A stretch of 64,000 nucleotides of DNA, taken from JAIQFF01 sp963725615 (GTDB taxonomy: Bacteria; Acidobacteriota; Terriglobia; Terriglobales; Acidobacteriaceae). This document shows, in pieces, positions 1-7,710 of this stretch (positions within the stretch are counted from its first letter, which is position 1; the number at the start of each line of letters is the position of its first letter). Made by a program: the position numbers and the translations under genes. Below the pieces are notes generated by a model. That model saw only the letters and a program-made list of their open reading frames with translations. It did not search any database and was not told the origin of the DNA. The DNA lies in the NCBI GenBank assembly GCA_963725615.1, contig CAVRZO010000010.1, forward strand, positions 1 through 64,000. The letters are read 5' to 3'.

Positions 1-105
1 CCCAGCTCGCGGGCCATGTTGACCTGGGCGTGAGACAAATGGTGGCGCTTTGGTCACGATACGCGCTTCCATCTTCTGACTCGGCTTCTTCGTCTTCTTG
101 GCCAT
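1..105 (-). pseudogene. N-terminal fragment of a small Lys-rich conserved protein, frameshifted, runs off the window
   Basis: The minus-strand ATG at 105 has an upstream AGGAAAG ribosome-binding site and begins MAKKTKKPSQKMEARIVTK. In that frame the protein then reads poorly. Skipping one base near 43-45 gives HHLSHAQVNMARELG, which resembles the usual continuation of a short conserved bacterial protein I have seen in this phylum but cannot name functionally. The base pattern therefore fits a one-base insertion. The gene lies just downstream of the coiled-coil gene on the same strand, which carries the same kind of frameshift. The 3' part is outside the window, so length and function cannot be judged. 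Confidence 0.5.
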
Positions 106-146
106 CCGATTATCTTTCCTCTGGCAATCTTCCCCACATTTTTCGC

Positions 147-168
147 GCCTGATCATCGTCGATCAGGC
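147..168. repeat. 8-bp stem hairpin between two minus-strand genes
   Basis: GCCTGATC at 147-154 and GATCAGGC at 161-168 pair perfectly around a 6-base loop. Neither side has a T-tract, so it is not a clear intrinsic terminator; mRNA stabilisation or processing between the two genes is possible. Confidence 0.4.
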
Positions 169-264
169 AGCGCGCCCTGGTTGTAGCAGGTCTATCGCCT
201 GGCTTGTCTTCAAATCCAGGTTAATCCGCACTTTCTTCAAATCAGCACAAATGCCATCTGATCT

Positions 265-1347
265 TCAGCCTTCGGTTTCACGACAAGTCTGTGGGCAGAT
301 CCGGGATCGAGGCCTTCCTGCTACCCCTGCGGCCGATTCTTTGCTTGCTCCATCGCGATCTGGTGATAGGGACATCGCCTTCGCCCAGAGGCCCCCCTCG
401 ATTGCCTTCACCGCAATGTCCTGCACCTGCTGTTTAGCCTCTGCTAGTTGCTTTTCGAGCGCCACGATCTGAGCAGCCTGGCGGGCCAGAGTCTCCTCCA
501 GGGTCCTCACCTGCAGTTCAGCCAGCCGCCTTTCGGTCTCCGCGTCCTTCTTCAGAACGAGCACCTCCTGCTCAAACTTGGCTTCCGTCTCGTGTCGCAC
601 CCGCAACGCTGCAGTCTCCGCCTCATTCTGGAGACGCGCAGGAAAACTTTCCGCCTCGTTCCGTAAACGCGTCAGTTCGTCCTCGCCTTCCTTCAGCTCC
701 GCCTCGCGCTGTCCCCAGCCTTTCTCCAGAGCCTCCTGATGCTCCTGGTTCTTTTTCTCCACGAGGCGCATCTCTTCTTCGTATTTGTCCTGAGCTTTCT
801 TCCGCTCGAGCGCCTTCTTATACTCATAATCTTCGATCTCACGCTGGCGCTGCTTCTTAAGAGTCTCGTCCTGCTCCTTGCGCTCGCGCTCCATTCGCGC
901 CGACTCTTCCTCCCACGCCTGGCGCTGCGCCGCTATCTCTGCTTCCGACCGTTGCTTTTCCCGCGCATAATCCTGCACCATCTGATCGAGTGCCGTGGCT
1001 GCCACGTCAATCTTATGGAGCTGCTCCAGTTCCTTCCGCTCGAGCACTACTGCCTCCCGCACCGTGGCCAGTAGCTTCACCTCCTGCGTGAGCTGCTCGG
1101 ACACATCGGCTAGTGCCTTGCCGACCTCGAGTCCCAGCCCGGAAATTTTCTGCACTACAGCCTCGACCGTTATACTCTCGGCGGCTTGCCGGACCTCGGC
1201 CGCGCGCAGCCGCGCGGCTCCTTCTGCCTTGGCGTCTGCGGCCTCGCGCGCAGATTCCACCTGCTCTTGGATCTCCGCGAACTCCTGCTGCATTTCCACC
1301 TTGCTGCGCTTTGCTCGCACGGGTACTTTCATTGCCTTCACGGGCAT
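265..1347 (-). CDS. Long coiled-coil protein of unknown function, C-terminus frameshifted
   Basis: The 360-residue product is almost entirely charged and heptad-like, rich in Glu, Lys, Gln, Arg and Ala from about residue 20 to 320, with no signal peptide and no transmembrane segment. This indicates a cytoplasmic rod-like coiled coil. The ATG at 1347 follows AAAGGAA with about 8 bases spacing. The last ~30 residues (from about residue 327) lose the coiled-coil character and become Ser/Arg/Pro rich. Shifting by one base near 370-375 instead gives YHQIAMEQAKNRPQG and a stop at 321-323, a natural-looking end. The true gene therefore probably ends at 321, and the displayed tail is a product of a one-base insertion. 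The small Lys-rich gene downstream has the same defect. Function unknown. Confidence 0.7.
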   Translation of the reverse strand: MPVKAMKVPVRAKRSKVEMQQEFAEIQEQVESAREAADAKAEGAARLRAAEVRQAAESITVEAVVQKISGLGLEVGKALADVSEQLTQEVKLLATVREAVVLERKELEQLHKIDVAATALDQMVQDYAREKQRSEAEIAAQRQAWEEESARMERERKEQDETLKKQRQREIEDYEYKKALERKKAQDKYEEEMRLVEKKNQEHQEALEKGWGQREAELKEGEDELTRLRNEAESFPARLQNEAETAALRVRHETEAKFEQEVLVLKKDAETERRLAELQVRTLEETLARQAAQIVALEKQLAEAKQQVQDIAVKAIEGGLWAKAMSLSPDRDGASKESAAGVAGRPRSRICPQTCRETEG

Positions 1348-2161
1348 AATCGTATTCCTTTCGCAGGAAGATTATCAGATTTCAATGCCCGTGGGTCCAG
1401 TCAGGGATGTGATCAGGAATTCTGGACAGCCTCTGGGTCGGCCGAATTGGGATCAGAGGTTTGCATCAGTCAGTCGATCCCGCCAATTTTCCAGATATTC
1501 GCCAATTCAGCGGCAAACTGGAGTTGCATTTGTCCGATTTTGGCATGCACTTTGCAAGTAATCGGAGATGTATCCGTTTTATCCCCAATAGGGAGTGGGT
1601 CAACCGAGGCGAGCTTCAGTCTTTTGTCTGGGAGATCTAATGGCAAGAAATAGTCGAAAATGGGCAGCTGCAACATCGAGTCGGGCCAATAAACACCAGT
1701 CTCCGACAGAAATAACAAAAAGGAGCCAAATGGTTCCGTATTCGGCTTCGAAGGGGCTGCCAGAGCTGAACCACCGCAAGGTAAGTTTAATGACGGAGAA
1801 ATCAACGGGACTATCAAGATCTTGCACACAATGTCTCAAGTCGAACAATATGCTTGCCCAATCATTCCCTCGTCAATGAAACGCTGAAAGAGCTCCCGCG
1901 CCACGACTACCCGCCAACTACGACCCCACCGGAACAGGTGTACGATGTGTACTCCGTCGATCGATGCCACAGGCAGCCTATTGGGCCGCCCGCAGGACCA
2001 CCGCCCCAAAAAGAAAAGCCGTGAACCCGGTGGAGTTCGCTGGCGGCGAGAATGTCCGCAACCTCGGGAACTGCAACGTCGAGTGTCCCGGATGTTTGCC
2101 GCAGACATCATCATCTCGCTCCTGCTATGCTGCGCACACCCCAGTATTGCGGAGGTTCTTC
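1348..2161. other. Gene-poor stretch upstream of the SNF2 helicase
   Basis: No intact gene is convincing here. A 79-codon frame from the ATG at 1640 has a GGGAGA site upstream but resembles nothing known and has a Ser/Lys/Gln composition typical of chance frames. Two protein-like fragments in other frames (1693-1887 and 1872-2024) are listed separately. The last 12 bases hold the GGAGG that sets the helicase start. Confidence 0.45.
1693..2024 (+). pseudogene. Possible remnant of an unidentified protein gene
   Basis: Between a stop at 1690-1692 and another at 1885-1887 one frame reads as plausible protein, including INGTIKILHTMSQVEQYACP. A second frame, 1872-2024, continues with VNETLKELPRHDYPPTTTP and ends Pro-rich before the stop at 2022-2024. 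Together they look like one gene interrupted by stops and a frame change. I recognise no family, and chance open frames in GC-rich DNA cannot be excluded. Confidence 0.22.
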
Positions 2162-4582
2162 ATGCTGATCGAGCGGCAGATTGCCGCGCGCCGCGAACGG
2201 GCGCACGGGAGTGTAGTGCGCATCCTGGCTAAGCCGGATGGGGACCTTTATGGCGATTATGCCGTGCGCTCGGCCAGCAAGAAGACCTATCGAGTGGCGA
2301 TGCGTGGCCCCGGCCTGTTCGATAACTATTGTTCCTGTCCCGACTTTGCGGTTAACACGCTGGGAACATGTAAGCACATCGAGGCTCTCCTGCTTCGGCT
2401 TCACCGGCGCCGCGGCACGGCGCTCGATCACGACCAATTCCGCCGCACCCGGGCTTCTTTGTCGCTTCATTACGGCGAGACTCTGAGTGTGCGCCTCCGG
2501 CTTCCTCTCTCCCCCTCGCCGGCACTGCAGGCCCTGGCTCGGGAATACTTCGACGATACTGGCTTGCTGAAATCCGGCCGCTTCCGCGATTTCGGAAAGC
2601 TCATGGACGAGTTCCGCAAGGCCGACGATCAAGCCGTTGTCTATAGTGATGTTCTGGACTATGTCGACAGGGAAAATGAAATTGCCGAAGGGCTGGAGTT
2701 GGAGAGAAAGCTGCTGACAAAATACCGGCGCGGTCGCGATCCGCTTGCTGGCGTGCTCAAGACTGCTCTGCTCCCCTACCAAGTCCGCGGGGCCATCTTT
2801 GCGGCCGTTCGTGGCCGCGTGGTCTTGGCCGACGACATGGGTTTGGGCAAGACGGTGCAGGCGCTGGCCGCCGCCGAGCTTCTGCGCAGCCGACGCGGCA
2901 TTCAAAGAGTGCTGGTCGTGGCACCGGCGTCGGTCAAGTACCAGTGGAAGAAAGAAATCGAGAAGTTCACCGGCCTGGACGCGCAGGTCATCGAGGGTCT
3001 GATACCGCAACGGCAGAAGTTGTACGCGTCTCCGAAGTTTTTCAATCTCACCAGCTACGAACTTGTGCTCAAGGACATCAAGTACCTTCACGAACTGCAA
3101 CCGGACCTGATCATCCTCGACGAAGCCCAGCGCATCCGGAACTGGGCGACGGCCACGGCGCGTACTATCAAGCAATTAAAAAGCCGCTATGCCTTCGTCC
3201 TGACAGGAACGCCGCTGGAGAACAAACTGGAAGAGCTTTTTTCTGTGGTCGAGTTTGTCGACGGGCGTCGGCTGGGCCCGGCATTCCGCTTCCTCCAGGA
3301 ACACCGGATGGAAGATGCCGACGGCAGGTTGCTGGGCTATCGCGGTCTAGACCAGATCCACCGGCGATTGGAGCCTATCCTTCTTCGCCGCACGCGGAAG
3401 GAGGTATTGAAAGAACTTCCTCCTCGAACCGACCAGGTGTTTTACCTTCCCCTGACGGAAAAGCAGGCCGAACCGTACTGGGAACAGAACGACATTCTGG
3501 GCAAGCTCATGCAGAAGTGGCAACGCCAGGGGTGGCTTTCGGAAATTGACCTGCGCCGCATCCTGTGCTGCCTCCAGAATATGCGCATGCTCTGCAACTC
3601 GACATTCCTGTTCGACAAGTGCACCCACCACTCGCCCAAGCTGGCCGAGTTCCGCGAGATCATCCGCGAACTCACGCTGGAGGAGAACCGCAAAGTGGTG
3701 GTTTTCAGCGAATATGAACGCATGACGTTCCTGGCGGGAGAGGAACTGCGCAAAATGGGAATCGGATTCGTTTCGTTACATGGAGGCGTTCCCGCCCACA
3801 AGCGGGGTGAACTCATCGATGAATTTCACCGCCACCCCAACTGCCGAGTCTTCCTCTCCACCGATGCGGGCGGCGTCGGACTCAACCTGCAGGTGGCTTC
3901 CGCCGTAATCAACTTCGAGCCGCCCTGGAATCCGGCGCGCCTGGAGCAACGCATTGGGCGCGTCCATCGCCTGGGACAGACCCATCCGGTTCAGGTCATC
4001 CATTTACTTACGGAAAAAACGATCGAGGAACGGGTGTGGGAAACGATGCAACTGAAGAAGTCGCTATTCGCCGGCGTGTTTGACGCGCCCACCTCCGAGG
4101 TCAGCTTCGCGAAGCTCGGACGCAAGAGCGTTCTGCAGCAGGTGAAAGAGATCTTCGTCAATCAGCCCGGGAGACCGAAACCCATCATCAATGCGCCCCC
4201 ACCGCAGCCAACTCCGGTTGGCGCGGCAGCAACCACTCCGGCGCCGCCGACCGAAATGGCGGTGGAACCGAGCAAGGTCGAGGAACCAGTCTCCATCGGT
4301 TCCGGCGTCCCGGCCAGCGGCGAGAACGGAGTTGGCGCCGTCGAAAGAGCCGCGGTCGGCTTGGCTAAGGCTGGGCTAGCGTTCCTCCAGTCGATTGCGG
4401 TGGAACTCGAGAGTCGATCTTCCGCCCAGCAAGGGCAAGGAGCCCTCTCTAGTCTGTTCTCGCGGCACCCGCAGACCAATCACCCGATGCTGTCGATTCC
4501 GCTGCCGGAGTCCTTCACTGCGGAGCGCATGACGCAGGCAGTTGCCCGGTTCTTGAGCGCCTTGGAAGTTCCAGCGAAATGA
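2162..4582 (+). CDS. SNF2/DEAD-like helicase with N-terminal SWIM zinc finger
   Basis: An 806-residue ATP-dependent DNA translocase of the SNF2 superfamily (Swi2/Snf2, RapA/HepA-like). The ATG at 2162 is chosen because GGAGG sits at 2151-2155, 6 bases upstream; a longer frame to 1964 lacks such a site. A SWIM zinc finger lies at about 57-72 (CSCPDF...GTCKH). The ATPase core follows: Walker A DDMGLGKT at 224-231, DEAQ box at 320-323, a TGTPLEN motif, then the helicase C-terminal lobe ending in the arginine-finger region QRIGRVHRLGQT. The last ~170 residues are Ala/Pro rich with a short helical end, probably a flexible tail. SWIM domains bind nucleic acid or protein, so a role in chromosome or transcription-complex remodelling is likely. 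The gene stands alone, so no partner can be named. Confidence 0.93.
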   Translation: MLIERQIAARRERAHGSVVRILAKPDGDLYGDYAVRSASKKTYRVAMRGPGLFDNYCSCPDFAVNTLGTCKHIEALLLRLHRRRGTALDHDQFRRTRASLSLHYGETLSVRLRLPLSPSPALQALAREYFDDTGLLKSGRFRDFGKLMDEFRKADDQAVVYSDVLDYVDRENEIAEGLELERKLLTKYRRGRDPLAGVLKTALLPYQVRGAIFAAVRGRVVLADDMGLGKTVQALAAAELLRSRRGIQRVLVVAPASVKYQWKKEIEKFTGLDAQVIEGLIPQRQKLYASPKFFNLTSYELVLKDIKYLHELQPDLIILDEAQRIRNWATATARTIKQLKSRYAFVLTGTPLENKLEELFSVVEFVDGRRLGPAFRFLQEHRMEDADGRLLGYRGLDQIHRRLEPILLRRTRKEVLKELPPRTDQVFYLPLTEKQAEPYWEQNDILGKLMQKWQRQGWLSEIDLRRILCCLQNMRMLCNSTFLFDKCTHHSPKLAEFREIIRELTLEENRKVVVFSEYERMTFLAGEELRKMGIGFVSLHGGVPAHKRGELIDEFHRHPNCRVFLSTDAGGVGLNLQVASAVINFEPPWNPARLEQRIGRVHRLGQTHPVQVIHLLTEKTIEERVWETMQLKKSLFAGVFDAPTSEVSFAKLGRKSVLQQVKEIFVNQPGRPKPIINAPPPQPTPVGAAATTPAPPTEMAVEPSKVEEPVSIGSGVPASGENGVGAVERAAVGLAKAGLAFLQSIAVELESRSSAQQGQGALSSLFSRHPQTNHPMLSIPLPESFTAERMTQAVARFLSALEVPAK

Positions 4583-4916
4583 CGCGTCTCACGCCTCGCC
4601 AGATTCCCGGCGTTTCCTGCGCTCTCCGTTGCACGCGGCTGGTGCCTCTTGTCGTCGAATGAATGTTCCGCCCCAACCAGCGCAGATCAATATAACCCCC
4701 GGCCGAACGCAGATTCCCAGCCGTGTTCAATTCGTGGGTCTTGCCTCAATATCGCCGCTGGCACCTGTATCAGACCTGGGGCCGGAGGTCATCGAGAAGA
4801 TTCACGAACGCATGGTGGCCATCGCCCTCGAACCAAAAGGGCGGCGCGCCACACTCCTTTGTAGCAGCCGATCAAGGGAGTAGAATCAGTCTCGACAAGT
4901 CCGGAGGAATCAGGTG
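4583..4916. other. Intergenic stretch before toxin-antitoxin loci
   Basis: About 330 bases with only short chance frames. None has a recognisable domain or convincing ribosome-binding site. GGAGGA at 4903-4908 belongs to the DUF433 gene that follows. Confidence 0.4.
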
Positions 4917-5135
4917 ATGCGCCAAGTCGAGGAAGTCATCACAAAAGACCCTGATGTGCTCGGTGGAACTCCGGTGTTCCGCGGTACCCGGGTTCCCTTT
5001 CAGGCTTTGCTCGACTACTTGGAAGGCGGGCAGACTCTCGCCGAATTCTTGGATGACTTTCCTACGGTTACTCGTGAGGCAGCAATCGCTTCCTTGGAGC
5101 GAGCGAAGTCGCTGCTGGTCGGCCAACTGGGATGA
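4917..5135 (+). CDS. DUF433 family antitoxin
   Basis: A 72-residue protein of the DUF433 family, small helical DNA-binding proteins usually acting as the antitoxin of a PIN-like toxin. The family core is visible: DPDVLGGTPVFRGTRVP near residues 11-27, then a helix with EGGQTLAEFLDDFP and a final helix. ATG at 4917 is preferred over the GTG at 4914 because GGAGGA (4903-4908) is 8 bases upstream. Its stop overlaps the next start as ATGA, so the two genes are translationally coupled. It probably represses its own promoter and neutralises the downstream DUF5615 protein; both roles are inferred from the family. Confidence 0.88.
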   Translation: MRQVEEVITKDPDVLGGTPVFRGTRVPFQALLDYLEGGQTLAEFLDDFPTVTREAAIASLERAKSLLVGQLG

Positions 5136-5455
5136 AGATTCTGCTTGATGAGTGCATTCCAAGGAAATTCAAGAACAGCTTAGCCGACCATGAATGTCTG
5201 ACGGTTCCAGAAGCGGGGCTCGCAGGCAAGAAGAACGGCGAGCTGCTTTCAATTGCTGAGCATCGGGGATACACGATCTTCTTGACGATGGACAAAGGCG
5301 TCGAGTACGAACAGAATCTCAAGCACCGTAGCATCGCAATCATGATTCTTCGCGCCAAGTCGAATCGCCTCGTCGACCTTCTACCGTTGGTCCGGGATTG
5401 CCTTAGGCAAATGGGCTCGATCCGAGCGGGCCAGATTGTTCGAATCGGCAGATGA
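5132..5455 (+). CDS. DUF5615 PIN-like toxin
   Basis: A 107-residue PIN-like nuclease of the DUF5615 family. The N-terminus MKILLDECIP carries the conserved Asp-Glu acidic pair, and TMDKGVEYEQN around residue 55-65 carries the second acidic centre expected for metal-dependent RNA cleavage. The ATG overlaps the stop of the DUF433 gene by four bases, the usual antitoxin-first order. A ribonuclease toxin is the family expectation; the RNA target cannot be read from the sequence. Confidence 0.85.
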   Translation: MKILLDECIPRKFKNSLADHECLTVPEAGLAGKKNGELLSIAEHRGYTIFLTMDKGVEYEQNLKHRSIAIMILRAKSNRLVDLLPLVRDCLRQMGSIRAGQIVRIGR

Positions 5456-5478
5456 GGTTGCATTTTTGTATGCATTAG

Positions 5479-5568
5479 ATCGCTGTGGTTAATTATGCGA
5501 GCCAGACCATAGTCGTGAAAATGTTGTTGACACATGCGGAGTACAGCAGCGGAGGGTGGCAATCATGA
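5479..5568 (+). pseudogene. C-terminal remnant of a HigB-like toxin
   Basis: Between an in-frame stop (5476-5478) and TGA at 5566-5568 the frame reads IAVVNYASQTIVVKMLLTHA then EYSSGGWQS. This matches the last strands of HigB/RelE-fold toxins, where a THAEY segment is typical. No start codon or upstream body of HigB is left, since the DUF5615 gene ends at 5455. The remnant's stop overlaps the higA start as ATGA, preserving the original toxin-first HigBA coupling. It looks like a toxin lost by deletion while the antitoxin was kept. Confidence 0.62.
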
Positions 5569-5957
5569 GTCCAGTGGCGGAGTATAAACAGCTGATCGCA
5601 GAAGTTCCTCCAAAGGTGATCCACAGCGAGAAGGAAAATCGTTATTACTTGGGCAAGATCGATGAGATGAATGCGCGCTGGGACGATTTGACAAAGGCGG
5701 AGCGCGATCTTTACGAGACGCTGGCGGTGTTGATCGAGGACTTCGAGAAGAAAGCTTATCCGAGCCGGGCGGTGTCACCGATCGCGGCGATTCGGGAGCT
5801 GATGGCAGCGAACGGGCTCAAGCAGAAAGACTTGGTGGGAGTGTTTGAGACGGCGAGTGTGGCATCGGAGGTTTTGAAGGGGAAGCGGAGTTTGACGACC
5901 GAGCATGTCCGCAGGTTGGGGAAGCGGTTTAAGGTTTCACCGGCATTGTTTCTGTAG
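5565..5957 (+). CDS. higA: HigA-type antitoxin / XRE-like regulator (solo)
   Basis: A 130-residue HigA-family protein. The N-terminal half is helical (YYLGKIDEMNARW, then an acidic helix), and the C-terminal half has a helix-turn-helix from about residue 72 (AIRELMAANGLKQKDLVGVF...EVLKGKRSLT). ATG at 5565 is chosen because GGAGGG at 5551-5556 is 8 bases upstream and because the ATG overlaps the stop of the HigB remnant. With its toxin gone it may act as a plain repressor or protect against a related HigB elsewhere in the genome; both are inference. Confidence 0.85.
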   Translation: MSPVAEYKQLIAEVPPKVIHSEKENRYYLGKIDEMNARWDDLTKAERDLYETLAVLIEDFEKKAYPSRAVSPIAAIRELMAANGLKQKDLVGVFETASVASEVLKGKRSLTTEHVRRLGKRFKVSPALFL

Positions 5958-5975
5958 GCAATTTATGTTTGGGTC

Positions 5976-6157
5976 TTGGCGGGTGGCACATTCAAGCCCG
6001 GTTTTGGCTTGAGTGGGGCAGCTACGAAAAACCCGTCAGCCCCCGTGGGCGACAATGTAGTCTGTCAGTGTAGTCTGTCAGTCGGCCCAAGTCTGCGACG
6101 CGCGAACATCCCCACTCAAGCCAAAACCGGGCTTGAATGGGCCACCCGCCCTGCCAA
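5976..6157. repeat. Large imperfect inverted repeat with a short tandem duplication inside
   Basis: The arm 5976-6018 is complementary to 6110-6157. Shared cores are GGGTGGC...CATTCAAGCC and CGGTTTTGGCTTGAGTGGGG with only small differences. The ~90-base interior holds TGTAGTCTGTCAG twice in direct tandem (6056-6068, 6069-6081). It fills the space between higA and the convergent NTF2-like gene and codes for nothing obvious. It looks like a dispersed intergenic element of the palindromic type. Confidence 0.7.
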
Positions 6158-6184
6158 GCAAATTTCCTCATCCTCAGTGCGGCG

Positions 6185-6625
6185 TCAGGAGGTCTGCTGA
6201 ACCCATTGCTTCCGCCAGGCTGGCGCCTCGAAGGGATCCGCGAAATACTGTGTTTCGTGGACGACCTTGCCGTCGCGGAACTCCATAATACTCACCGTGT
6301 ATGCCAGTCGCCCCTGGTACGTGATTGTGTATTCCGTGATCCAGAGATTCCCGTTTCCGAGAATCCGCTTGACCTTGAAGCCGGACGGCTTGCCGGGATG
6401 ATGACTCCGCAAGGCCTGCAAATTGCTTCGCCCGAGGATTCGCTCGCCCGACTGGGGATAATCACAAATGGCATCGTCATCGTAAATATCGTGTTCCGCG
6501 TTTGCATCGCCGATTGCCGACGCGTGCCAGTGGGCGTTAAGTGCCTCACGTATTTGTTCCTCTTCCATAGATTCCCCCAGCATGGACTGCTCCAGATGCG
6601 GTTTCTCTTCCATGTGCATGTTCAT
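6185..6625 (-). CDS. SnoaL/NTF2-like protein
   Basis: Up to 146 residues, cytoplasmic, fitting the NTF2/SnoaL cone fold: an N-terminal helix (REALNAHWHASAIGD), a loop with acidic residues (IYDDDAICDYP), then strands ending in WITEYTITYQGR and VSIMEFRDGKVVHETQYFADPFEAPAWR, the typical family signature. Such proteins bind small hydrophobic ligands or act as isomerases; the substrate is unknown. Two starts are possible: ATG 6625 (weak site) and ATG 6568, preceded by GGGGGAA. The gene is divergent from vapBC and shares the 34-bp palindrome at 6679-6712, whose symmetric promoter could also serve it. Confidence 0.8.
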   Translation of the reverse strand: MNMHMEEKPHLEQSMLGESMEEEQIREALNAHWHASAIGDANAEHDIYDDDAICDYPQSGERILGRSNLQALRSHHPGKPSGFKVKRILGNGNLWITEYTITYQGRLAYTVSIMEFRDGKVVHETQYFADPFEAPAWRKQWVQQTS

Positions 6626-6677
6626 CTACCTTGTGCAATGAAACCCGGAAACGCCGGTTTTCACTACTTTATACCAT

Positions 6678-6712
6678 TTGACACAGTATATGTGTACACA
6701 TATACTGTGTCA
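6678..6712 (+). promoter_or_regulatory. Near-consensus sigma-70 promoter inside a perfect 34-bp palindrome (vapBC operator)
   Basis: TTGACA at 6678-6683 and TATACT at 6701-6706 are separated by exactly 17 bases. Positions 6679-6712 form a perfect palindrome centred between 6695 and 6696 (inner core TGTGTACACA at 6691-6700). The expected start of transcription (~6712-6713) falls on the GTG start of the antitoxin, so the mRNA would be leaderless. Because of the symmetry a weaker copy (CTGACA, TATACT) faces the NTF2-like gene. Ribbon-helix-helix antitoxins bind palindromes as dimers of dimers, so autorepression is likely. Confidence 0.75.
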
Positions 6713-6940
6713 GTGAACATTACTCTATCCCTTGACGAGCAAACCGTCGCTCGCGCCCGCAAGAAAGCCGAAACCCTGGGCAAGAGCCTCAATCAATTGA
6801 TCCGCGAGTATTTGCAGCGGCTGGCTGGAGGCGACGATCCCGAACAGAGCATCGAGGAGTTCAAGCGGCTCTCCGGCCAGGGCAACTCGAAGGGCTGGCG
6901 CTTCAGTCGAGATGAAATACATGCGAGACGAGATTCATGA
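6713..6940 (+). CDS. VapB-type ribbon-helix-helix antitoxin (DUF6364-like)
   Basis: A 75-residue protein starting at GTG 6713 (an in-frame GTG also lies at 6707). The beta-strand MNITLSLDEQ and two helices (TVARARKKAETLG, SLNQLIREYLQRLAG) form a MetJ/Arc ribbon-helix-helix. The C-terminal part (about 40-75) is polar and ends with a Trp-Arg-Phe-Ser motif likely to plug the toxin active site. There is no ribosome-binding site, consistent with a leaderless transcript from the promoter at 6678-6706. Its stop overlaps the VapC start as ATGA. It would bind the palindrome just upstream and neutralise VapC. Confidence 0.85.
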   Translation: MNITLSLDEQTVARARKKAETLGKSLNQLIREYLQRLAGGDDPEQSIEEFKRLSGQGNSKGWRFSRDEIHARRDS

Positions 6941-7356
6941 GCGCACGTAGCTTCTTTGACACCAATGTCCTCGTTTACGCGGATGACAAGGCGGTTCCCG
7001 CCAAGCAGCGCCGTGCGCTCGAATTGGTCGCCGAGCATCGGCGTGCTGGAACCGGAGTTGTGTCGTTGCAGGTGTTGCAGGAGTATTTCGTTACCGTAAC
7101 GCGCAAGCTGGGCGTAGACGCGCAGATCGTGCGCCGAAAGGTGGAGTTGCTCGCCGAGTTCGACGTCGCCGCCCCGGATGTTGCCGACATCCTGGCGGCC
7201 ATCGACCTTCATCGACTGCACGGATTTTCTTTCTGGGATGCGCTGGTCCTGCGGGCCGCGAAACAGTCAGGCTGTGGGGTCCTGCTGTCAGAGGATTTTC
7301 AGGAATCTCGGGAAATCGATGGGATCCGCGTGGTGAATCCGTTTCTACGAATCTAG
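6937..7356 (+). CDS. VapC-type PIN-domain ribonuclease toxin
   Basis: A 139-residue PIN domain with all acidic centres: Asp8 in FFDTNVLVYA, Glu49 in LQVLQEYF, Asp101 in FWDALVLRAA and Asp120 in LLSEDFQ. This is the standard Mg-dependent VapC active site, so it should be a functional RNase, typically cutting tRNA or rRNA. The start overlaps the antitoxin stop (ATGA), giving coupled translation. Third toxin-antitoxin locus in 2.5 kb. Confidence 0.9.
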   Translation: MSARSFFDTNVLVYADDKAVPAKQRRALELVAEHRRAGTGVVSLQVLQEYFVTVTRKLGVDAQIVRRKVELLAEFDVAAPDVADILAAIDLHRLHGFSFWDALVLRAAKQSGCGVLLSEDFQESREIDGIRVVNPFLRI

Positions 7357-7449
7357 GCGCCTGACCGATTGCATTTTCATTTCAGCGAATCACGTGAAGT
7401 GATCTCGCGGGCATTCGAGATTGCGGGTGTGAGTGGCCGGAATTATCTG

Positions 7450-7710
7450 CTATACCGCCAACAGGACTCGCGACGGGCTCGGGGTCGAATCGAAGTGCTC
7501 TCGAAGCGACTCGTAACCGCGCCGGGTGAACCGGATGACGCCGCGCTCCTTTTCTTCGATGTAGCCTTCGTTCCTCAAGTCGGCAATGACTTCCCTGGCC
7601 GACGAAGAGTCTACGATCTGTTTCGGCAAACTGACGAAATGGGCGGTATCTGCTTCATAACACTCGGTCAATGCGGCCAGCAGTCCGTCCCGGATTGATA
7701 TGTTGTTCAT
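7450..7710 (-). CDS. Small winged-helix-like hypothetical protein
   Basis: 86 residues, no signal peptide. The central part (VIADLRNEGYIEEKERGVIRFTRRGYESLREHF, about 40-72) looks like the recognition helix and wing of a MarR/winged-helix fold, often seen in short DNA-binding proteins. ATG at 7710 has GGGAGA 6 bases upstream. It is convergent with vapC and divergent from the small secreted protein. No family was recognised with certainty; regulation of a neighbour is only a guess. Confidence 0.65.
   Translation of the reverse strand: MNNISIRDGLLAALTECYEADTAHFVSLPKQIVDSSSAREVIADLRNEGYIEEKERGVIRFTRRGYESLREHFDSTPSPSRVLLAV

Noticed and set aside
1470..1829. Minus-strand 119-residue frame
   Set aside because: A brief resemblance to an IS3-type OrfA end (KIGQ...) was considered, but no helix-turn-helix, partner orf or terminal repeats support it.
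4629..4883. 84-residue plus-strand frame before the DUF433 gene
   Set aside because: No ribosome-binding site, no recognisable motif; composition is compatible with noncoding DNA.
6137..6712. Long plus-strand frame running into the vapB gene
   Set aside because: It is antisense to the NTF2-like gene and crosses the promoter palindrome; only the part from 6713 has antitoxin similarity.
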